A stretch of 64,000 nt of DNA from Thermosporothrix hazakensis. Its GTDB lineage: Bacteria; Chloroflexota; Ktedonobacteria; Ktedonobacterales; Ktedonobacteraceae. The position numbers and the translations under genes were made by a program. Below the pieces are notes generated by a model. It was not told the origin of the DNA, ran no database searches, and saw only the letters and a program-made list of their open reading frames with translations. Location: NCBI RefSeq assembly GCF_003253565.1, contig NZ_QKUF01000005.1, positions 231,383 through 295,382 on the forward strand, given 5' to 3'. Positions 35,033-44,449 of the stretch are shown one piece after another; position 1 is the stretch's first letter, and each line of letters begins with the position of its first letter.

Positions 35033-35815
35033 CTAGCGACTCACAGCAGATGCGGCAACCCGACCCGGGTTCTTCGGCATAATCTTACGCCGCTCGCCAA
35101 CAAACTTCTGAGGCTTCGGCGCTACTTCCTCCGGGTGGAAGGAACCGCTTGCATCAGTATTGATACCAGGATAGTTCGGACCGTAGTTATAATGGCCTGT
35201 CTGTGCCGGGGATAGCGGAGAACGACCAAAGAGAGGTACGCCGTTCAACGCCGGTAGCGTTCTATCCTCAACATCATCGTACAGGTCATCCGGTACGGTG
35301 TTCAAACCACGCTTGAGCAAATCATCTTCGCTCACAGTCAGGCGCAGAGCGTTACCCTGGCTTGTCTCCTCAATCACATCATGAGGGACATAGAGCACCT
35401 TCGCAACAATATCACCGCGTTCAGCTAGAATATAATGACTAAAACGCGCCTCCACCCTACCGAGCCAGTTTCCATCTTTATCGACAACTTCCTGTCCAAT
35501 CTGGAAACGAGAAGCAGTCTCTACCACTTTATAGCGCTCTTTTGGCTTTTTCATCGGATCTTCCAGTGCCCACCCCATAATACCGACAATGATAAAGGGG
35601 GCTCCGACATACGTCAGAATGGCACTATCAGGAAAACCAAGCATGCCAGCGACGGTGATAAAGATGGCCACCGTTAAAATCAGAGGCCACAGGCTCGGAT
35701 TGGGAAGATGGATATGATGCTCTTCTTCTGCGCTCGTCGCCTCCGCCTGTTCAACTACGGGGGATTGTTTTGCCTCGTCTGCTGCGAGACTAGCACTTCG
35801 AAGAGTACTGTCCAT
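35033..35815 (-). CDS. Cytochrome oxidase subunit IV-like hairpin fused to a PRC-barrel-like domain
   Basis: A 260-residue protein. The acidic N-terminus is followed by LPNPSLWPLILTVAIFITVAGML and a second helix (TYVGAPFIIVGIMGWALEDP, to residue 85). That pattern is typical of actinobacterial-type cytochrome c oxidase subunit IV and related membrane hairpins. Residues 104-170 (FQIGQEVVDKDGNWLGRVE, VLYVPHDVIEE, LRLTVSEDDLLKRGL) look like a PRC-barrel/DUF2171 domain. A Pro-rich tail ends it. No oxidase genes adjoin it. The fusion is unusual and the function is not assigned. Confidence 0.65.
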   Translation of the reverse strand: MDSTLRSASLAADEAKQSPVVEQAEATSAEEEHHIHLPNPSLWPLILTVAIFITVAGMLGFPDSAILTYVGAPFIIVGIMGWALEDPMKKPKERYKVVETASRFQIGQEVVDKDGNWLGRVEARFSHYILAERGDIVAKVLYVPHDVIEETSQGNALRLTVSEDDLLKRGLNTVPDDLYDDVEDRTLPALNGVPLFGRSPLSPAQTGHYNYGPNYPGINTDASGSFHPEEVAPKPQKFVGERRKIMPKNPGRVAASAVSR

Positions 35816-36194
35816 AAGCTCCGCTTTCCTCTAAGAAAATGTGTACTATCCGCGAGGACTGCTTCTTCCCTTGCATTGTCCTTGATCTAAGCATAGCACA
35901 ATCCTCGCGGTTTGACCAGTAGCAGCCCTTGCTTGCTTTCTACTGGCGAGGTCAAGGATAGTGTTTCTCATATTATAAGAGGGTTGATCAACCCCTTTCA
36001 GCATCAATACGCATTCATTCCTCTAAAGCCGATTTGAGAGCAGATATTCTTTCATTTCCTTCTAAAAGGGTGATATTTTCTGTTTTTCTATCGTATTATA
36101 AAGTACACAAAATATTTTCTGTGCGCCTGTTTTATGATCCTGTAATCTGTATTTCGTTCTATTATATTGTTGAATGTGATTAGGAGATCACAGG
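35816..36194. other. Divergent intergenic region with inverted repeat
   Basis: No gene is seen. CCGCGAGGA (35850-35858) and TCCTCGCGG (35902-35910) are exact reverse complements 43 bases apart. On the minus strand the second arm lies in the 17-base spacer of a possible promoter (TGGTCA, then TATGCT), so it may be an operator for the 35033-35815 gene. The right half (36000-36180) is AT-rich and should hold the promoter of the DppC-type permease gene. Confidence 0.5.
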
Positions 36195-37259
36195 ATGGAT
36201 ACAAAAGATACGCTCTCCTCCCCCGATGAAAGCGCCAGGCCAGCTCTTCCTGAGGACGTTGAACAGCCAGAACAACACGCCGAAGCAGTTCCAGAGCCGA
36301 AGAAGTCCCCGACGCCGATGCAAGAATCACTGCGTCGCTTCAGGCGTGATACTCGTTCCATGATCTGTTTGGCAATCATGATTCTCTTTCTCCTGATCCC
36401 TCTGATTGGCCCGCCGATCTACCGCAATATCGGGCCAGTCATGACCACCTCGACCGGCACACAGATACATCCGCAAGAATATCGTGACCCTTATCATCAG
36501 GAGCTTGATAATCAGGATCAGGGACCATCGGCCTATTATTGGCTGGGGACTGATAGCATTGGTCGCGACTTACTGGCACGTCTGATGCAGGGCCTGCTTA
36601 TCTCCTTTGCCGTCGCTATTGTCGTTGAAATTGTCACCGATGTTCTGGGCCTGATAGTAGGCACTTTAGCAGGCTACTTCGGTGGCTGGATGGACCAGAT
36701 TCTCGCCAGATTTACTGATATCATGTTCGCGTTTCCCGGACTGCTGTTTGCCATTCTTCTGACAGGGATTTTCGGCTCATCGGCGGATACCTTTTTTGAC
36801 AAGGTTCCGCTTGTTGGCGGCAACGGCTATGCGCGTCTGATTCTGGTCTCCTGTGCGCTCTCACTGGTATCATGGCCATTGGTTGCACGGCTAGTTCGAG
36901 GACAAACGCTTCAAATTAAAGAACAGCCCTTTATCGAAGCCGCCCGCGCCTCGGGAGCATCCAGCAGCAAGACCATTATTCACCATATCATCCCGAACCT
37001 CTTCTCTCTCATTCTGGTTCAGATATCATTGAGCATTGGAGGGACCATTATTGGTGAGGCCGGACTGAGTTTCCTCGGTCTGGGTGTCCAGCCTCCCGGT
37101 TCCAGCATTGGTCTGATGATTAATGATGCCGCCAATCTGGTAGACACGTATCCCTGGGAAGTCCTCTTCCCGTCCATCGTCCTGACCATTATTGTGCTCT
37201 GTCTCTCATTTATCGGTGATGGCATGCGTGATGCCTTTGACCCCCGCTCGAAAGATTAA
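36195..37259 (+). CDS. Oligopeptide/dipeptide ABC permease, DppC-like
   Basis: An inner-membrane permease of 354 residues. A 50-residue acidic cytoplasmic N-terminus is followed by a first helix (MICLAIMILFLLIPLIG), an extracellular segment, HWLGTDxxGRD-like YYWLGTDSIGRDLLARL and four more helices. The EAA loop EAARASGASSSKTIIHHIIPN contacts the ATPases. No DppB, DppD or DppF gene lies next to it; the only peptide-binding protein in the window is 30 kb away. It ends at a strong bidirectional hairpin. Confidence 0.9.
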   Translation: MDTKDTLSSPDESARPALPEDVEQPEQHAEAVPEPKKSPTPMQESLRRFRRDTRSMICLAIMILFLLIPLIGPPIYRNIGPVMTTSTGTQIHPQEYRDPYHQELDNQDQGPSAYYWLGTDSIGRDLLARLMQGLLISFAVAIVVEIVTDVLGLIVGTLAGYFGGWMDQILARFTDIMFAFPGLLFAILLTGIFGSSADTFFDKVPLVGGNGYARLILVSCALSLVSWPLVARLVRGQTLQIKEQPFIEAARASGASSSKTIIHHIIPNLFSLILVQISLSIGGTIIGEAGLSFLGLGVQPPGSSIGLMINDAANLVDTYPWEVLFPSIVLTIIVLCLSFIGDGMRDAFDPRSKD

Positions 37260-37262
37260 GCC

Positions 37263-37303
37263 AGCAATGGTCCCCGGCGCGTCTTGTTCCGGGGACCATT
37301 GCT
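37263..37303. terminator. Bidirectional terminator
   Basis: AGCAATGGTCCCCGG and CCGGGGACCATTGCT, 15-base perfect arms with an 11-base loop, between the convergent permease (+) and ABC ATPase (-) genes. Confidence 0.8.
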
Positions 37304-37304
37304 G

Positions 37305-38348
37305 CTAGGCAGTTACCTGGTGCAACAAAAGATCTTCCTCATAGATCCGTCGAATAATCGACTCAATCTCTGGCTCTTGAAAGGTCACATCACGCAACGT
37401 CACCCGCTGTCCAAGCCAGGCCACCAGCTCATGAGCAGGCATCGCATCTCGATGGAACTGCAACCAGATCTGCGGTCCATCAGTGCGGACCAGCTGCACC
37501 TGCGCTGGCAGATCAGGTAGCAGAACCTCACCCGCCTCATCGCGAGGAAGCTGTTGCAAAGCCGACTGCTCCAACACCGCAATCAACATGCGATCCTTAC
37601 CAAAGGTATTGCGGATCTCGGTAACCGTGCCATCATACAGCTTATGCCCATGATCGATAATCACCATACGCTGACAGAGCGCCTCGATATCGTCCATATC
37701 GTGCGTTGTCAATAGAATCGTCGTACGGCGTTCGGTATTGAGCCGCTGCAAGAACTCCCGGATGCGCGCTTTCGCAACCACATCCAGGCCAATCGTTGGT
37801 TCATCCAGATAGAGAAGTTCCGGTTCATGTAATAGCGCTGCCGCGATATCGCCACGCATACGCTGCCCTAGAGAAAGCTGACGCACCGGCGTATCAAGAA
37901 ATGCCTTCAGATCTAGCAACTCACAGAGTTGTGCCAGATTGGTCCTAAATCGTGTCTCGGGCACCCGATAGAGATGCCGCAGCAATCGAAGCGAGTCAAT
38001 AAGTGGGAGATCCCACCACAACTGTGAGCGCTGCCCGAACACAACCCCGATCTTCGCGGCCAGTTCACGCCTTCGTTCAATCGGCACCAGCCCCGCAACG
38101 CGAATCGAGCCACCTGACGGCTGCAAAATACCGGTCATCATCTTGATGGAGGTACTCTTTCCAGCACCGTTCGGCCCAATCAGCCCTATCATTTCGCCAC
38201 GCTCCACACGCAACGAAAGCCCCTGCACCGCATGCACAAGTTGCAACTCCGGATTCACAATACTTCTCAACCCACCCAGAAAGCCCGGGCGGCGCTTTGC
38301 CAACCGAAATACTTTGCTGAGATGCTCTATCTCGATAATTGCGGACAT
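37305..38348 (-). CDS. ABC-2 exporter ATPase
   Basis: The nucleotide-binding subunit of an export system, 347 residues. Walker A is GPNGAGKST near residue 58. The signature is LSLGQRMRGDIAAALL, Walker B is LLYLDEPTIGLD, and the H-loop is TTHDMDD. A C-terminal accessory domain (residues 235-345) follows. LSLGQRMR with a FLGGLRSIVN insertion near the start resembles the NatA-like/YhaQ group paired with two DUF990-type permeases. It is the last gene of a three-gene operon with the two upstream permeases; the substrate is unknown. Confidence 0.9.
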   Translation of the reverse strand: MSAIIEIEHLSKVFRLAKRRPGFLGGLRSIVNPELQLVHAVQGLSLRVERGEMIGLIGPNGAGKSTSIKMMTGILQPSGGSIRVAGLVPIERRRELAAKIGVVFGQRSQLWWDLPLIDSLRLLRHLYRVPETRFRTNLAQLCELLDLKAFLDTPVRQLSLGQRMRGDIAAALLHEPELLYLDEPTIGLDVVAKARIREFLQRLNTERRTTILLTTHDMDDIEALCQRMVIIDHGHKLYDGTVTEIRNTFGKDRMLIAVLEQSALQQLPRDEAGEVLLPDLPAQVQLVRTDGPQIWLQFHRDAMPAHELVAWLGQRVTLRDVTFQEPEIESIIRRIYEEDLLLHQVTA

Positions 38349-38371
38349 AGCACAGTTCCTTCCTTATCTTC

Positions 38372-39190
38372 CTAACTTCCTGTCCCCTGATAATGGCGAA
38401 TCCCGATACGCCAGAGCAGCGAGGAGAGGAAGGCAAAGACAACAGCACAGATTGGAGAAAGAAATGCAACAAACGCAGGAAAGCCAAAAGGCAATGGCCT
38501 CCCTAGAACATAGCAAGTCGGAAAGTACGCACCAAAAGCGATAGGCACGATAAACGTAAAGAAATGCTGTAACAGATCATTATATATAGTGAGAGGATAT
38601 TGCATCATCTCACGTCCACCGTGCGTCACCATATTGATAAGTTCGGTTGTTTCCACCGTCCAGAAGCAAATCACCGCACCAATAAGAAAAAGCGCTAGAA
38701 AAATCGTTGCTGTGCTTAGAATGCCCAGAAACAGCACAAGCACTTTATCCAGCGTCCAGAGACTACGCGGAAGCAGCACCAGGGCCAGACAAAACACCAG
38801 AATGCCCTGTGTCACACGCCCGAACTTGCGCAACGCGAACTCGCTTCCAAGCACCTGAAGGAAAACGCTATTCGGACGCAACAGGAAGCGGTCAAAAGAC
38901 CCCTGCCGAATGATCAGCGAGAAATGATCAATGCCCTCCCCAAACACATCAGCCAGCCCGAAACTGGTATAGGTAAGAGAACAGAGCAAAAGGACCTCAC
39001 CTACTTTCCAATCCAGCAAGGAAGGGAATGGGATAAAGTAGAGCAACAGAGCCACAAACTCCAGACCTGTCATCAACAGGTAGGCACCAATATCAGCAAG
39101 TAGGTTGAGCTTATACTGAAACTGTGACCGCACCTGAAGCTCCAGAAAATGCCCATATAGACGCAGATCATCAAGCACATTTTGAAGCAT
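38372..39190 (-). CDS. ABC-2 exporter permease (second)
   Basis: A 272-residue integral membrane protein with six hydrophobic segments. It starts with a cytoplasmic helix (LYGHFLELQVRSQFQYKLNLLADIG... pattern) and has the ABC-2/DUF990 feature FDRFLLRPNSVFLQVLGSEF between helices two and three. It lies 23 bases before the ATPase gene and nine after the first permease gene, so all three form one exporter. The substrate is unknown. Confidence 0.85.
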   Translation of the reverse strand: MLQNVLDDLRLYGHFLELQVRSQFQYKLNLLADIGAYLLMTGLEFVALLLYFIPFPSLLDWKVGEVLLLCSLTYTSFGLADVFGEGIDHFSLIIRQGSFDRFLLRPNSVFLQVLGSEFALRKFGRVTQGILVFCLALVLLPRSLWTLDKVLVLFLGILSTATIFLALFLIGAVICFWTVETTELINMVTHGGREMMQYPLTIYNDLLQHFFTFIVPIAFGAYFPTCYVLGRPLPFGFPAFVAFLSPICAVVFAFLSSLLWRIGIRHYQGTGS

Positions 39191-39199
39191 GTTCTTCTC

Positions 39200-39994
39200 C
39201 TATCCTCCCTGCGCAATGACACGACGCGTAGCACGCACTGTCAGAAAGCGCATGACAAGGATCATTCCGACACTCCAGCACAGCAAACAGACAAAAGCCC
39301 ATCCCATTTGTGCGGGGCTCACCTTGCCCAGTAATACCTGGATTGGAAAGTTCATCAGACCATTAAAGGGAAGGACTTGTGCCAGCCCATAGAGCCACCC
39401 CGGCAGGAAATACAACGGGATATAGGAGCCGGCAAAGAATAACGCCACCGTGACCGCCAACCAGACCATTGCCCGCGCCTCCACTATCCAGAACGCAATG
39501 ATGTTGTAGAGGTAGCGATAGGCTATCCCCAGGACAATCGCCAGCAGAAATGCCAGCACGAAGATCAGTAGCTGCAAAGACCCGGCAGGGAAACCGAGAT
39601 TGAACAACAATGTTCCAGCAATATAAATTGGTACTCCCCGAAAGAGCGTGTAATACAGGCTGCGTCCCAGTTCACGGCTGAACCAGTACCAGCAGAAATC
39701 ACACGGCTTACTCAGATCTGAGACAACTTCACCTGTACGAATGGTGTTCATGAGGTCATACCAGGCGAACGGCATAACGACCATCAGGAGCGCTTGTGCC
39801 AGCCAGGTATAGCGCAATGTATCCGTCACTGTATACCCGTCAACAGATTGCCTGGCATGATGCAGTGCGATGATTACAAAGCTAAACAGAGAGCCAAAAA
39901 ACGTATTTGTTATCAGACCCGCAATATTTGCCCAACGATATGCCAGTTGCCTCCGAAACGAGGCAAGAGCAACATGGAAATAAAAAGGGAACAT
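39200..39994 (-). CDS. ABC-2 exporter permease (first)
   Basis: A 264-residue integral membrane protein with six hydrophobic segments. It has the paralogous TGEVVSDLSKPCDFCWYWFSRELG segment that matches the FDRFLLRP region of its partner, and an FLPGWLYGLAQVLPFNGLMNFP stretch common in ABC-2 permeases. First gene of the exporter operon. The two permeases probably form a heterodimer. Confidence 0.85.
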   Translation of the reverse strand: MFPFYFHVALASFRRQLAYRWANIAGLITNTFFGSLFSFVIIALHHARQSVDGYTVTDTLRYTWLAQALLMVVMPFAWYDLMNTIRTGEVVSDLSKPCDFCWYWFSRELGRSLYYTLFRGVPIYIAGTLLFNLGFPAGSLQLLIFVLAFLLAIVLGIAYRYLYNIIAFWIVEARAMVWLAVTVALFFAGSYIPLYFLPGWLYGLAQVLPFNGLMNFPIQVLLGKVSPAQMGWAFVCLLCWSVGMILVMRFLTVRATRRVIAQGG

Positions 39995-40214
39995 AATCTC
40001 TTACCTTGCCTTTTTTGTTCGATGCGCAAACAGAAGCCACTGTCGCACTCCTGGAAGAGGGCAACATGCTCCAGATGCGTATTTCAGGACAACACTTAAG
40101 TGGATGGATCTTTTGAGGGCATGCGGAAACACAGGATAGTGAGGAACCATCCTGTTCAATTGCACAACAAAGGTAAGGACCTGAGATTATAGCATACTAC
40201 TCATGGGCTGTCAA

Positions 40215-41099
40215 TTATTTTGCCTCATGCATTTGCTGGTCAGAGCCTTTTTGCGGTTCTTCCTGCAGCGAGTTTAGTAAAGGAACTGATGGCGGCTGCT
40301 CACGAGGAGTCTGTTCGTGAAGAGGGGTCGTCATTCTCTTACTCGGGTGCGCCCGCTCTGCCGGGAGCTGCTGATGATAATACAGGCGATTAGAGAGTAA
40401 CGCATGATTGGCATTCATCGCTACCTGCATCGACTCAACTATCTGTCCAAGTTGCTCTATACTTTGAAACAGCTCATGGATCTGGGCGTTGCTGGAAAAG
40501 GGAGAAGCCTGTTCGCGCTGTAGATCTTCACGGATACTGTGGAATTGCATGGTCAGATAATTCTCTACATCTCTGAACCATCCCTCAAATGTCTGATGCA
40601 GCGTTGAAAGTCGTCGCTCCAGCACTTTATCAACAACCTCGGCAATATCATCCCAGGGTATCTCGGTCTGCACCTCAATCGTGTCATAATCGGCGGCATG
40701 GTGTTCATGATGCTCACCTTCGCCATCATAGTGAGAGGAGAGATGCTGATTAAAAAGCTCCTCGATTGCAAGGAGCTGTGCCGCGAGCGCGTTTTCCGTT
40801 GTTCCTTGAAACTGCTGTCGTTGTTGTTCTAGTTGTCGCTCCATACTCTGCGTCATATCTCGCCGCCAGGATGTGTGCTGCTGCTTCATTTGCTCGTTCC
40901 ATTGATGCTGTTGCGTGTTCAAACGCTGCGTCAGAGTGCGATACATGTCTTGTTGAAAAGAGGATAAGCGCTGCTCTAGCTCGCGTCGAAGCCCATTGAG
41001 GCGCTGATCAAATGTATGTTCCAGCTCTCGGCGATGAACAGACAATCGTTGCTCAAGTATTGTGTTAAACGCCTGTAACTCATCTTGCGTAAACGCCAT
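40215..41099 (-). CDS. Coiled-coil protein of unknown function
   Basis: Not recognised. It has 294 residues, very rich in Gln, Glu and Arg with few aromatics. Residues 1-120 are a long predicted coiled coil with repeating QRL units (LEQRLSVHRRELEHTFDQRL, LRRELEQRLSSF). A His-rich hinge (HHEHHAAD) is followed by a second helical region and a Pro-rich C-terminus. No membrane segment or signal. ATG 41099 has GAGGAGGGG just upstream; the frame extends to 41174. A structural or scaffold role is only a guess. Confidence 0.7.
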   Translation of the reverse strand: MAFTQDELQAFNTILEQRLSVHRRELEHTFDQRLNGLRRELEQRLSSFQQDMYRTLTQRLNTQQHQWNEQMKQQHTSWRRDMTQSMERQLEQQRQQFQGTTENALAAQLLAIEELFNQHLSSHYDGEGEHHEHHAADYDTIEVQTEIPWDDIAEVVDKVLERRLSTLHQTFEGWFRDVENYLTMQFHSIREDLQREQASPFSSNAQIHELFQSIEQLGQIVESMQVAMNANHALLSNRLYYHQQLPAERAHPSKRMTTPLHEQTPREQPPSVPLLNSLQEEPQKGSDQQMHEAK

Positions 41100-41224
41100 G
41101 ATCCCCCTCCTCTTGCATTCTGGCAGCTTACTAACGTATGATGCCAGTATAAGTTTACCTGAACGTGATGTCAATGAGCGCCTGTTAGAACGCCAGAGAT
41201 GGCTATTTTCCAGGAGGAATATAT

Positions 41225-42118
41225 ATGCCTCGGGCTATAGACTTTCATGTACATCTTCCAACGACGGAATTTATGCAGGTCACGCTTGGCCCCTATGCAA
41301 AGGCCGCCGAACGCTATTTTCGCACCGAAGTTCGGCTCAAGGACATCGAACAGATCGCGGCTGATTATGCCGAACAGGATATCATTGGCGTACTCCTTGC
41401 CTGGGATGCGGAAACTGCGACCGGGCTTCCGCCACTGGGCAATGACTATATCGCCACCATCGTTAATCGGTACCCGGACCAGTTCATCGGCTTTGCCAGC
41501 GTCGATCCCCACAAAGGCAGAGCAGCCATCAAAGAAATAGAGCGGGCCGTCAAAGAGCTTGGCCTGGCAGGCGCGAAATTTCACCCGGGCGTACAGGCCT
41601 TCTATCCCAATGATCCACAGTTCTACCCCCTGATGGAGAAGATTCAAGAGTTGCGCATACCTGCCCTCTTCCATACAGGGACGAACGGTCTGGGCGCAGG
41701 AACCCCCGGCGGCATGGGCATTAAGCTTGACTACACCCGCCCGATTTATCTCGATACACTTGCCGCCGATTTCCCTGACCTTATTATTATAGGCGCACAC
41801 CCATCCTGGCCCTGGCACGAAGAGATGATCGCCATTATGCAACATAAGACCAATGTGTATAATGACCTTTCTGGATGGGTACCCAAACGCATCCCACAAG
41901 AGCTGCTTAAAGTAGCCGCCACGCGCCTTCAGGACCGCTTTCTCTTTGGCTCTGACTATCCATTTATTACGCCGCAACGCTGGTTTAAAGACTTCGATAC
42001 ACTGAACTACTTCACGCCTGAAGTACGAGATAAACTACTCTGGAAAAATGCCCAGAAGCTCTTAGCACATACGCGCGTCGCGCAAATGGAATTTAGCAGT
42101 GCCGTTCAAGCTTCGTAG
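41225..42118 (+). CDS. Amidohydrolase family 2 (ACMSD-like) metalloenzyme
   Basis: A TIM-barrel amidohydrolase of 297 residues. The metal motif DFHVH lies at residues 6-10, AGAKFHPGVQ supplies a barrel-strand residue, IIGAHPSWPW a central His and LFGSDYPFITP the catalytic Asp region near the end. ACMSD-like members decarboxylate or hydrolyse aromatic or gamma-resorcylate-type acids, but many are uncharacterised. CCAGGAGGAA lies before the ATG. It is divergent from the coiled-coil gene and ends at a hairpin. Confidence 0.87.
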   Translation: MPRAIDFHVHLPTTEFMQVTLGPYAKAAERYFRTEVRLKDIEQIAADYAEQDIIGVLLAWDAETATGLPPLGNDYIATIVNRYPDQFIGFASVDPHKGRAAIKEIERAVKELGLAGAKFHPGVQAFYPNDPQFYPLMEKIQELRIPALFHTGTNGLGAGTPGGMGIKLDYTRPIYLDTLAADFPDLIIIGAHPSWPWHEEMIAIMQHKTNVYNDLSGWVPKRIPQELLKVAATRLQDRFLFGSDYPFITPQRWFKDFDTLNYFTPEVRDKLLWKNAQKLLAHTRVAQMEFSSAVQAS

Positions 42119-42128
42119 ACAGTTACCC

Positions 42129-42160
42129 GAGAGCAGAGAGCACGATTTCACTCTGCTCTC
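42129..42160 (+). terminator. Terminator after the amidohydrolase gene
   Basis: GAGAGCAGAG and CTCTGCTCTC, ten-base arms with a 12-base loop. Confidence 0.75.
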
Positions 42161-42390
42161 CCTATGGAATCCTCCTCCTACAACTTTTCGCCCTCCAAAA
42201 ATAGCCTCTTCTCACGTCTAGCCCAAAAAGATCATTCTGTTGCGGGATTGCAGAAGATCAGCTTATCCTACAAAGGGGAGACCACGCGAAATCGTCGCGA
42301 CAAAACGGCTCAGTTTTTCATCAATATATTCAAACAAGTATACATTTTACCAATAACTCCAAAAGACTATGTCAGAAGGAAGATCAATTT

Positions 42391-43293
42391 ATGTCAGCAC
42401 ATGGACGCGACAACAACCACAAGCCTTCTTTCCGCTTTAACAAAAAGCTCCATCTTCCAATCATTCTCTTGGCTATACTCAGTGTCTCGCTCTGGGCTGT
42501 TGGCTCCTTTGCCGCAGGTATTGCCGCTGCTGAAGACGAAAAGAACAGAGCGCTGACCATTACACCAACGCCTGGCCCATCACCAACAATAGTATTTACA
42601 CCCACTCCAACACCAACCATTGAGCCGACACCCAGCCCGACAATTACCGGCGATTCAACGCCGATTGGCAATCCGGGCAACATTCCCAATGTGATTACCA
42701 ATGGCAGTCGCAACCGGCTTGAAATCGCCCTGACATTCGATGATGGCCCCCATCCCCAGTACACGCCTCAGGTCCTTCAGATTCTCAAGCGCTATAACAT
42801 TAAAGCGACTTTTTTCTGTCTGGGCCAAATGATCCAGGAGAATCCTGACCTTGTCAGACAGGAACACCAAGCGGGCCATGTGGTCGCCAGCCATAGCTGG
42901 AGCCACCCCGATCTCACTACACTTTCAATGGACCAGCTACAAAAAGAACTGAAAAATACATCTGATTTAATCTATAACACTATCGGTGAGCGTCCAACTC
43001 TGGTACGACCTCCCTACGGAAGCTACAACAATAACGTCGTACAGGTAGCAAACAGCCTTTCCGAAAAAATCATCATCTGGGATGTTGATACCAACGATTG
43101 GCAGCGCAAAGGCGTTGACTCGATCGTAAACACCGCTTTTCAGGAAGCAGGAAAAGGTTCTATCATTCTGATGCATGACGCTGGCGGAGAGCGCTCGCAA
43201 ACAATAGCCGCCCTGCCACGCATTATTGAGGGCTTAAAGGCGCGTGGCTATAGCTTCGTCACTGTCCCTGAGCTGCTCTCACATATGGGATAA
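42391..43293 (+). CDS. Membrane-anchored polysaccharide deacetylase (NodB domain)
   Basis: Removes acetyl groups from cell-wall glycan or chitin-like polymers outside the cell. Residues 1-20 are basic, 21-46 form a signal anchor, and 56-85 form a Thr-Pro linker (PTPTPT type). From about 108 comes the NodB domain with metal/catalytic motifs TFDDGPHP (Asp117, Asp118), HSWSHPD (His168, His172), RPPYGSYN and LMHDAGG. It ends at a strong terminator. The Thr-Pro linker suggests a tether through the wall. Confidence 0.92.
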   Translation: MSAHGRDNNHKPSFRFNKKLHLPIILLAILSVSLWAVGSFAAGIAAAEDEKNRALTITPTPGPSPTIVFTPTPTPTIEPTPSPTITGDSTPIGNPGNIPNVITNGSRNRLEIALTFDDGPHPQYTPQVLQILKRYNIKATFFCLGQMIQENPDLVRQEHQAGHVVASHSWSHPDLTTLSMDQLQKELKNTSDLIYNTIGERPTLVRPPYGSYNNNVVQVANSLSEKIIIWDVDTNDWQRKGVDSIVNTAFQEAGKGSIILMHDAGGERSQTIAALPRIIEGLKARGYSFVTVPELLSHMG

Positions 43294-43302
43294 GATCATC
43301 CT

Positions 43303-43332
43303 GAGAGACTATCATTTCACAGATAGTCTCTC
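43303..43332 (+). terminator. Terminator after the polysaccharide deacetylase gene
   Basis: GAGAGACTATC and GATAGTCTCTC with an eight-base loop, followed by TTCTTT. Confidence 0.85.
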
Positions 43333-43421
43333 TTCTTTCAGCACTTATTCCCCTTCTTGTAAAATGATAAGATACAAGGATAAAAAGGCATCTACTACAT
43401 GCTTCAAGGAGGGCAAACCAC

Positions 43422-44294
43422 ATGAGCGAGCTGGAACACCTTCTTCCCCTTCAGAATACCCTTGGTGAGGGCCCTCGCTGGAATGAGGTCACACAGCGCC
43501 TGTACTGGGTCGATATCGTCAACAAATGTTACTACCACTACACACCCGCTACCGGCCACTATGAGCAGATCCATGTCGGCACCCAGATCGGGACACTGGC
43601 ATTTCGAGAGCAAGGCAATCTGATTCTGGCGACGCAGGAGGGCTTCGCTTTCTGGGATGAACAAACCCGACAGCTTCACCACCTGATAAACCCCGAGGCG
43701 GAGAAACCCCATATGCGCTTCAATGATGGAGCTGTTGACTGCCAGGGACGCTTCTGGGCTGGCAGCATGGATGAATATGAACAAGAGGATACTGGCTCCC
43801 TCTACCGGCTTGATCCTGATGGTTCACTTCATAGAATCCTTACTAATCTGGGAATCTCCAACGGGATTGGCTGGAATCCCGACAACACCATCATGTATTT
43901 TATCGACTCCCCACGCCGTACTATTTCCGCATTCGATTTCAATGCCACCACCGGCACCATCTCCAACGAGCGTCCCCTTGTAACTATCACTGATGCAGGC
44001 ACCATCCCCGACGGGTTAACCGTTGACAGCGAAGGGGGCATCTGGTGTGCTCACTGGGGAGGAGCAAAGATCGTGCGCTATACACCAGATGGCGAGGTTG
44101 AACGCATCATCCCGATCCCTGCGCCCCATGTTACAAGCTGCACCTTCGGCGGCCCACGTATGGATGAGCTCTATATTACAACTGCCCGCAAAGCTCTCTC
44201 CACCGAGCAACTGGCTCGTTCCCCCTTCTCCGGTGACCTGTTCCGTCTGAAGGTTGGCATTCAGGGACTTCCCGTCTACCGTTTTAAAGGATAA
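43422..44294 (+). CDS. SMP-30/gluconolactonase-like lactonase
   Basis: Six-bladed beta-propeller hydrolase of 290 residues that opens sugar lactones or related esters with one divalent metal. Metal ligands are recognisable: Glu16 (GEGPRW), Asn147 (GISNGIGW) and Asp197 (IPDGLTVD). Asn101 (RFNDGAVD) lies in the substrate region. It is a single gene with a hairpin after it. The natural lactone is unknown. Confidence 0.9.
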   Translation: MSELEHLLPLQNTLGEGPRWNEVTQRLYWVDIVNKCYYHYTPATGHYEQIHVGTQIGTLAFREQGNLILATQEGFAFWDEQTRQLHHLINPEAEKPHMRFNDGAVDCQGRFWAGSMDEYEQEDTGSLYRLDPDGSLHRILTNLGISNGIGWNPDNTIMYFIDSPRRTISAFDFNATTGTISNERPLVTITDAGTIPDGLTVDSEGGIWCAHWGGAKIVRYTPDGEVERIIPIPAPHVTSCTFGGPRMDELYITTARKALSTEQLARSPFSGDLFRLKVGIQGLPVYRFKG

Positions 44295-44304
44295 TGCACA
44301 CACA

Positions 44305-44330
44305 ACAGGGCCTTTCTCTCAAGGTCCTGT
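44305..44330 (+). terminator. Terminator after the SMP-30 gene
   Basis: ACAGGGCCTT and AAGGTCCTGT with one G-U pair and a six-base loop. Confidence 0.75.
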
Positions 44331-44449
44331 TCTCTGGATATATCGGCACAGACGGGAACTATTGACCAGCTTTCATCGTCTCCTCAAATAGGTATATCTC
44401 TATCTGCTTTATCAACATTCAAGACTACACATTTGGGAGTTTCTATACG

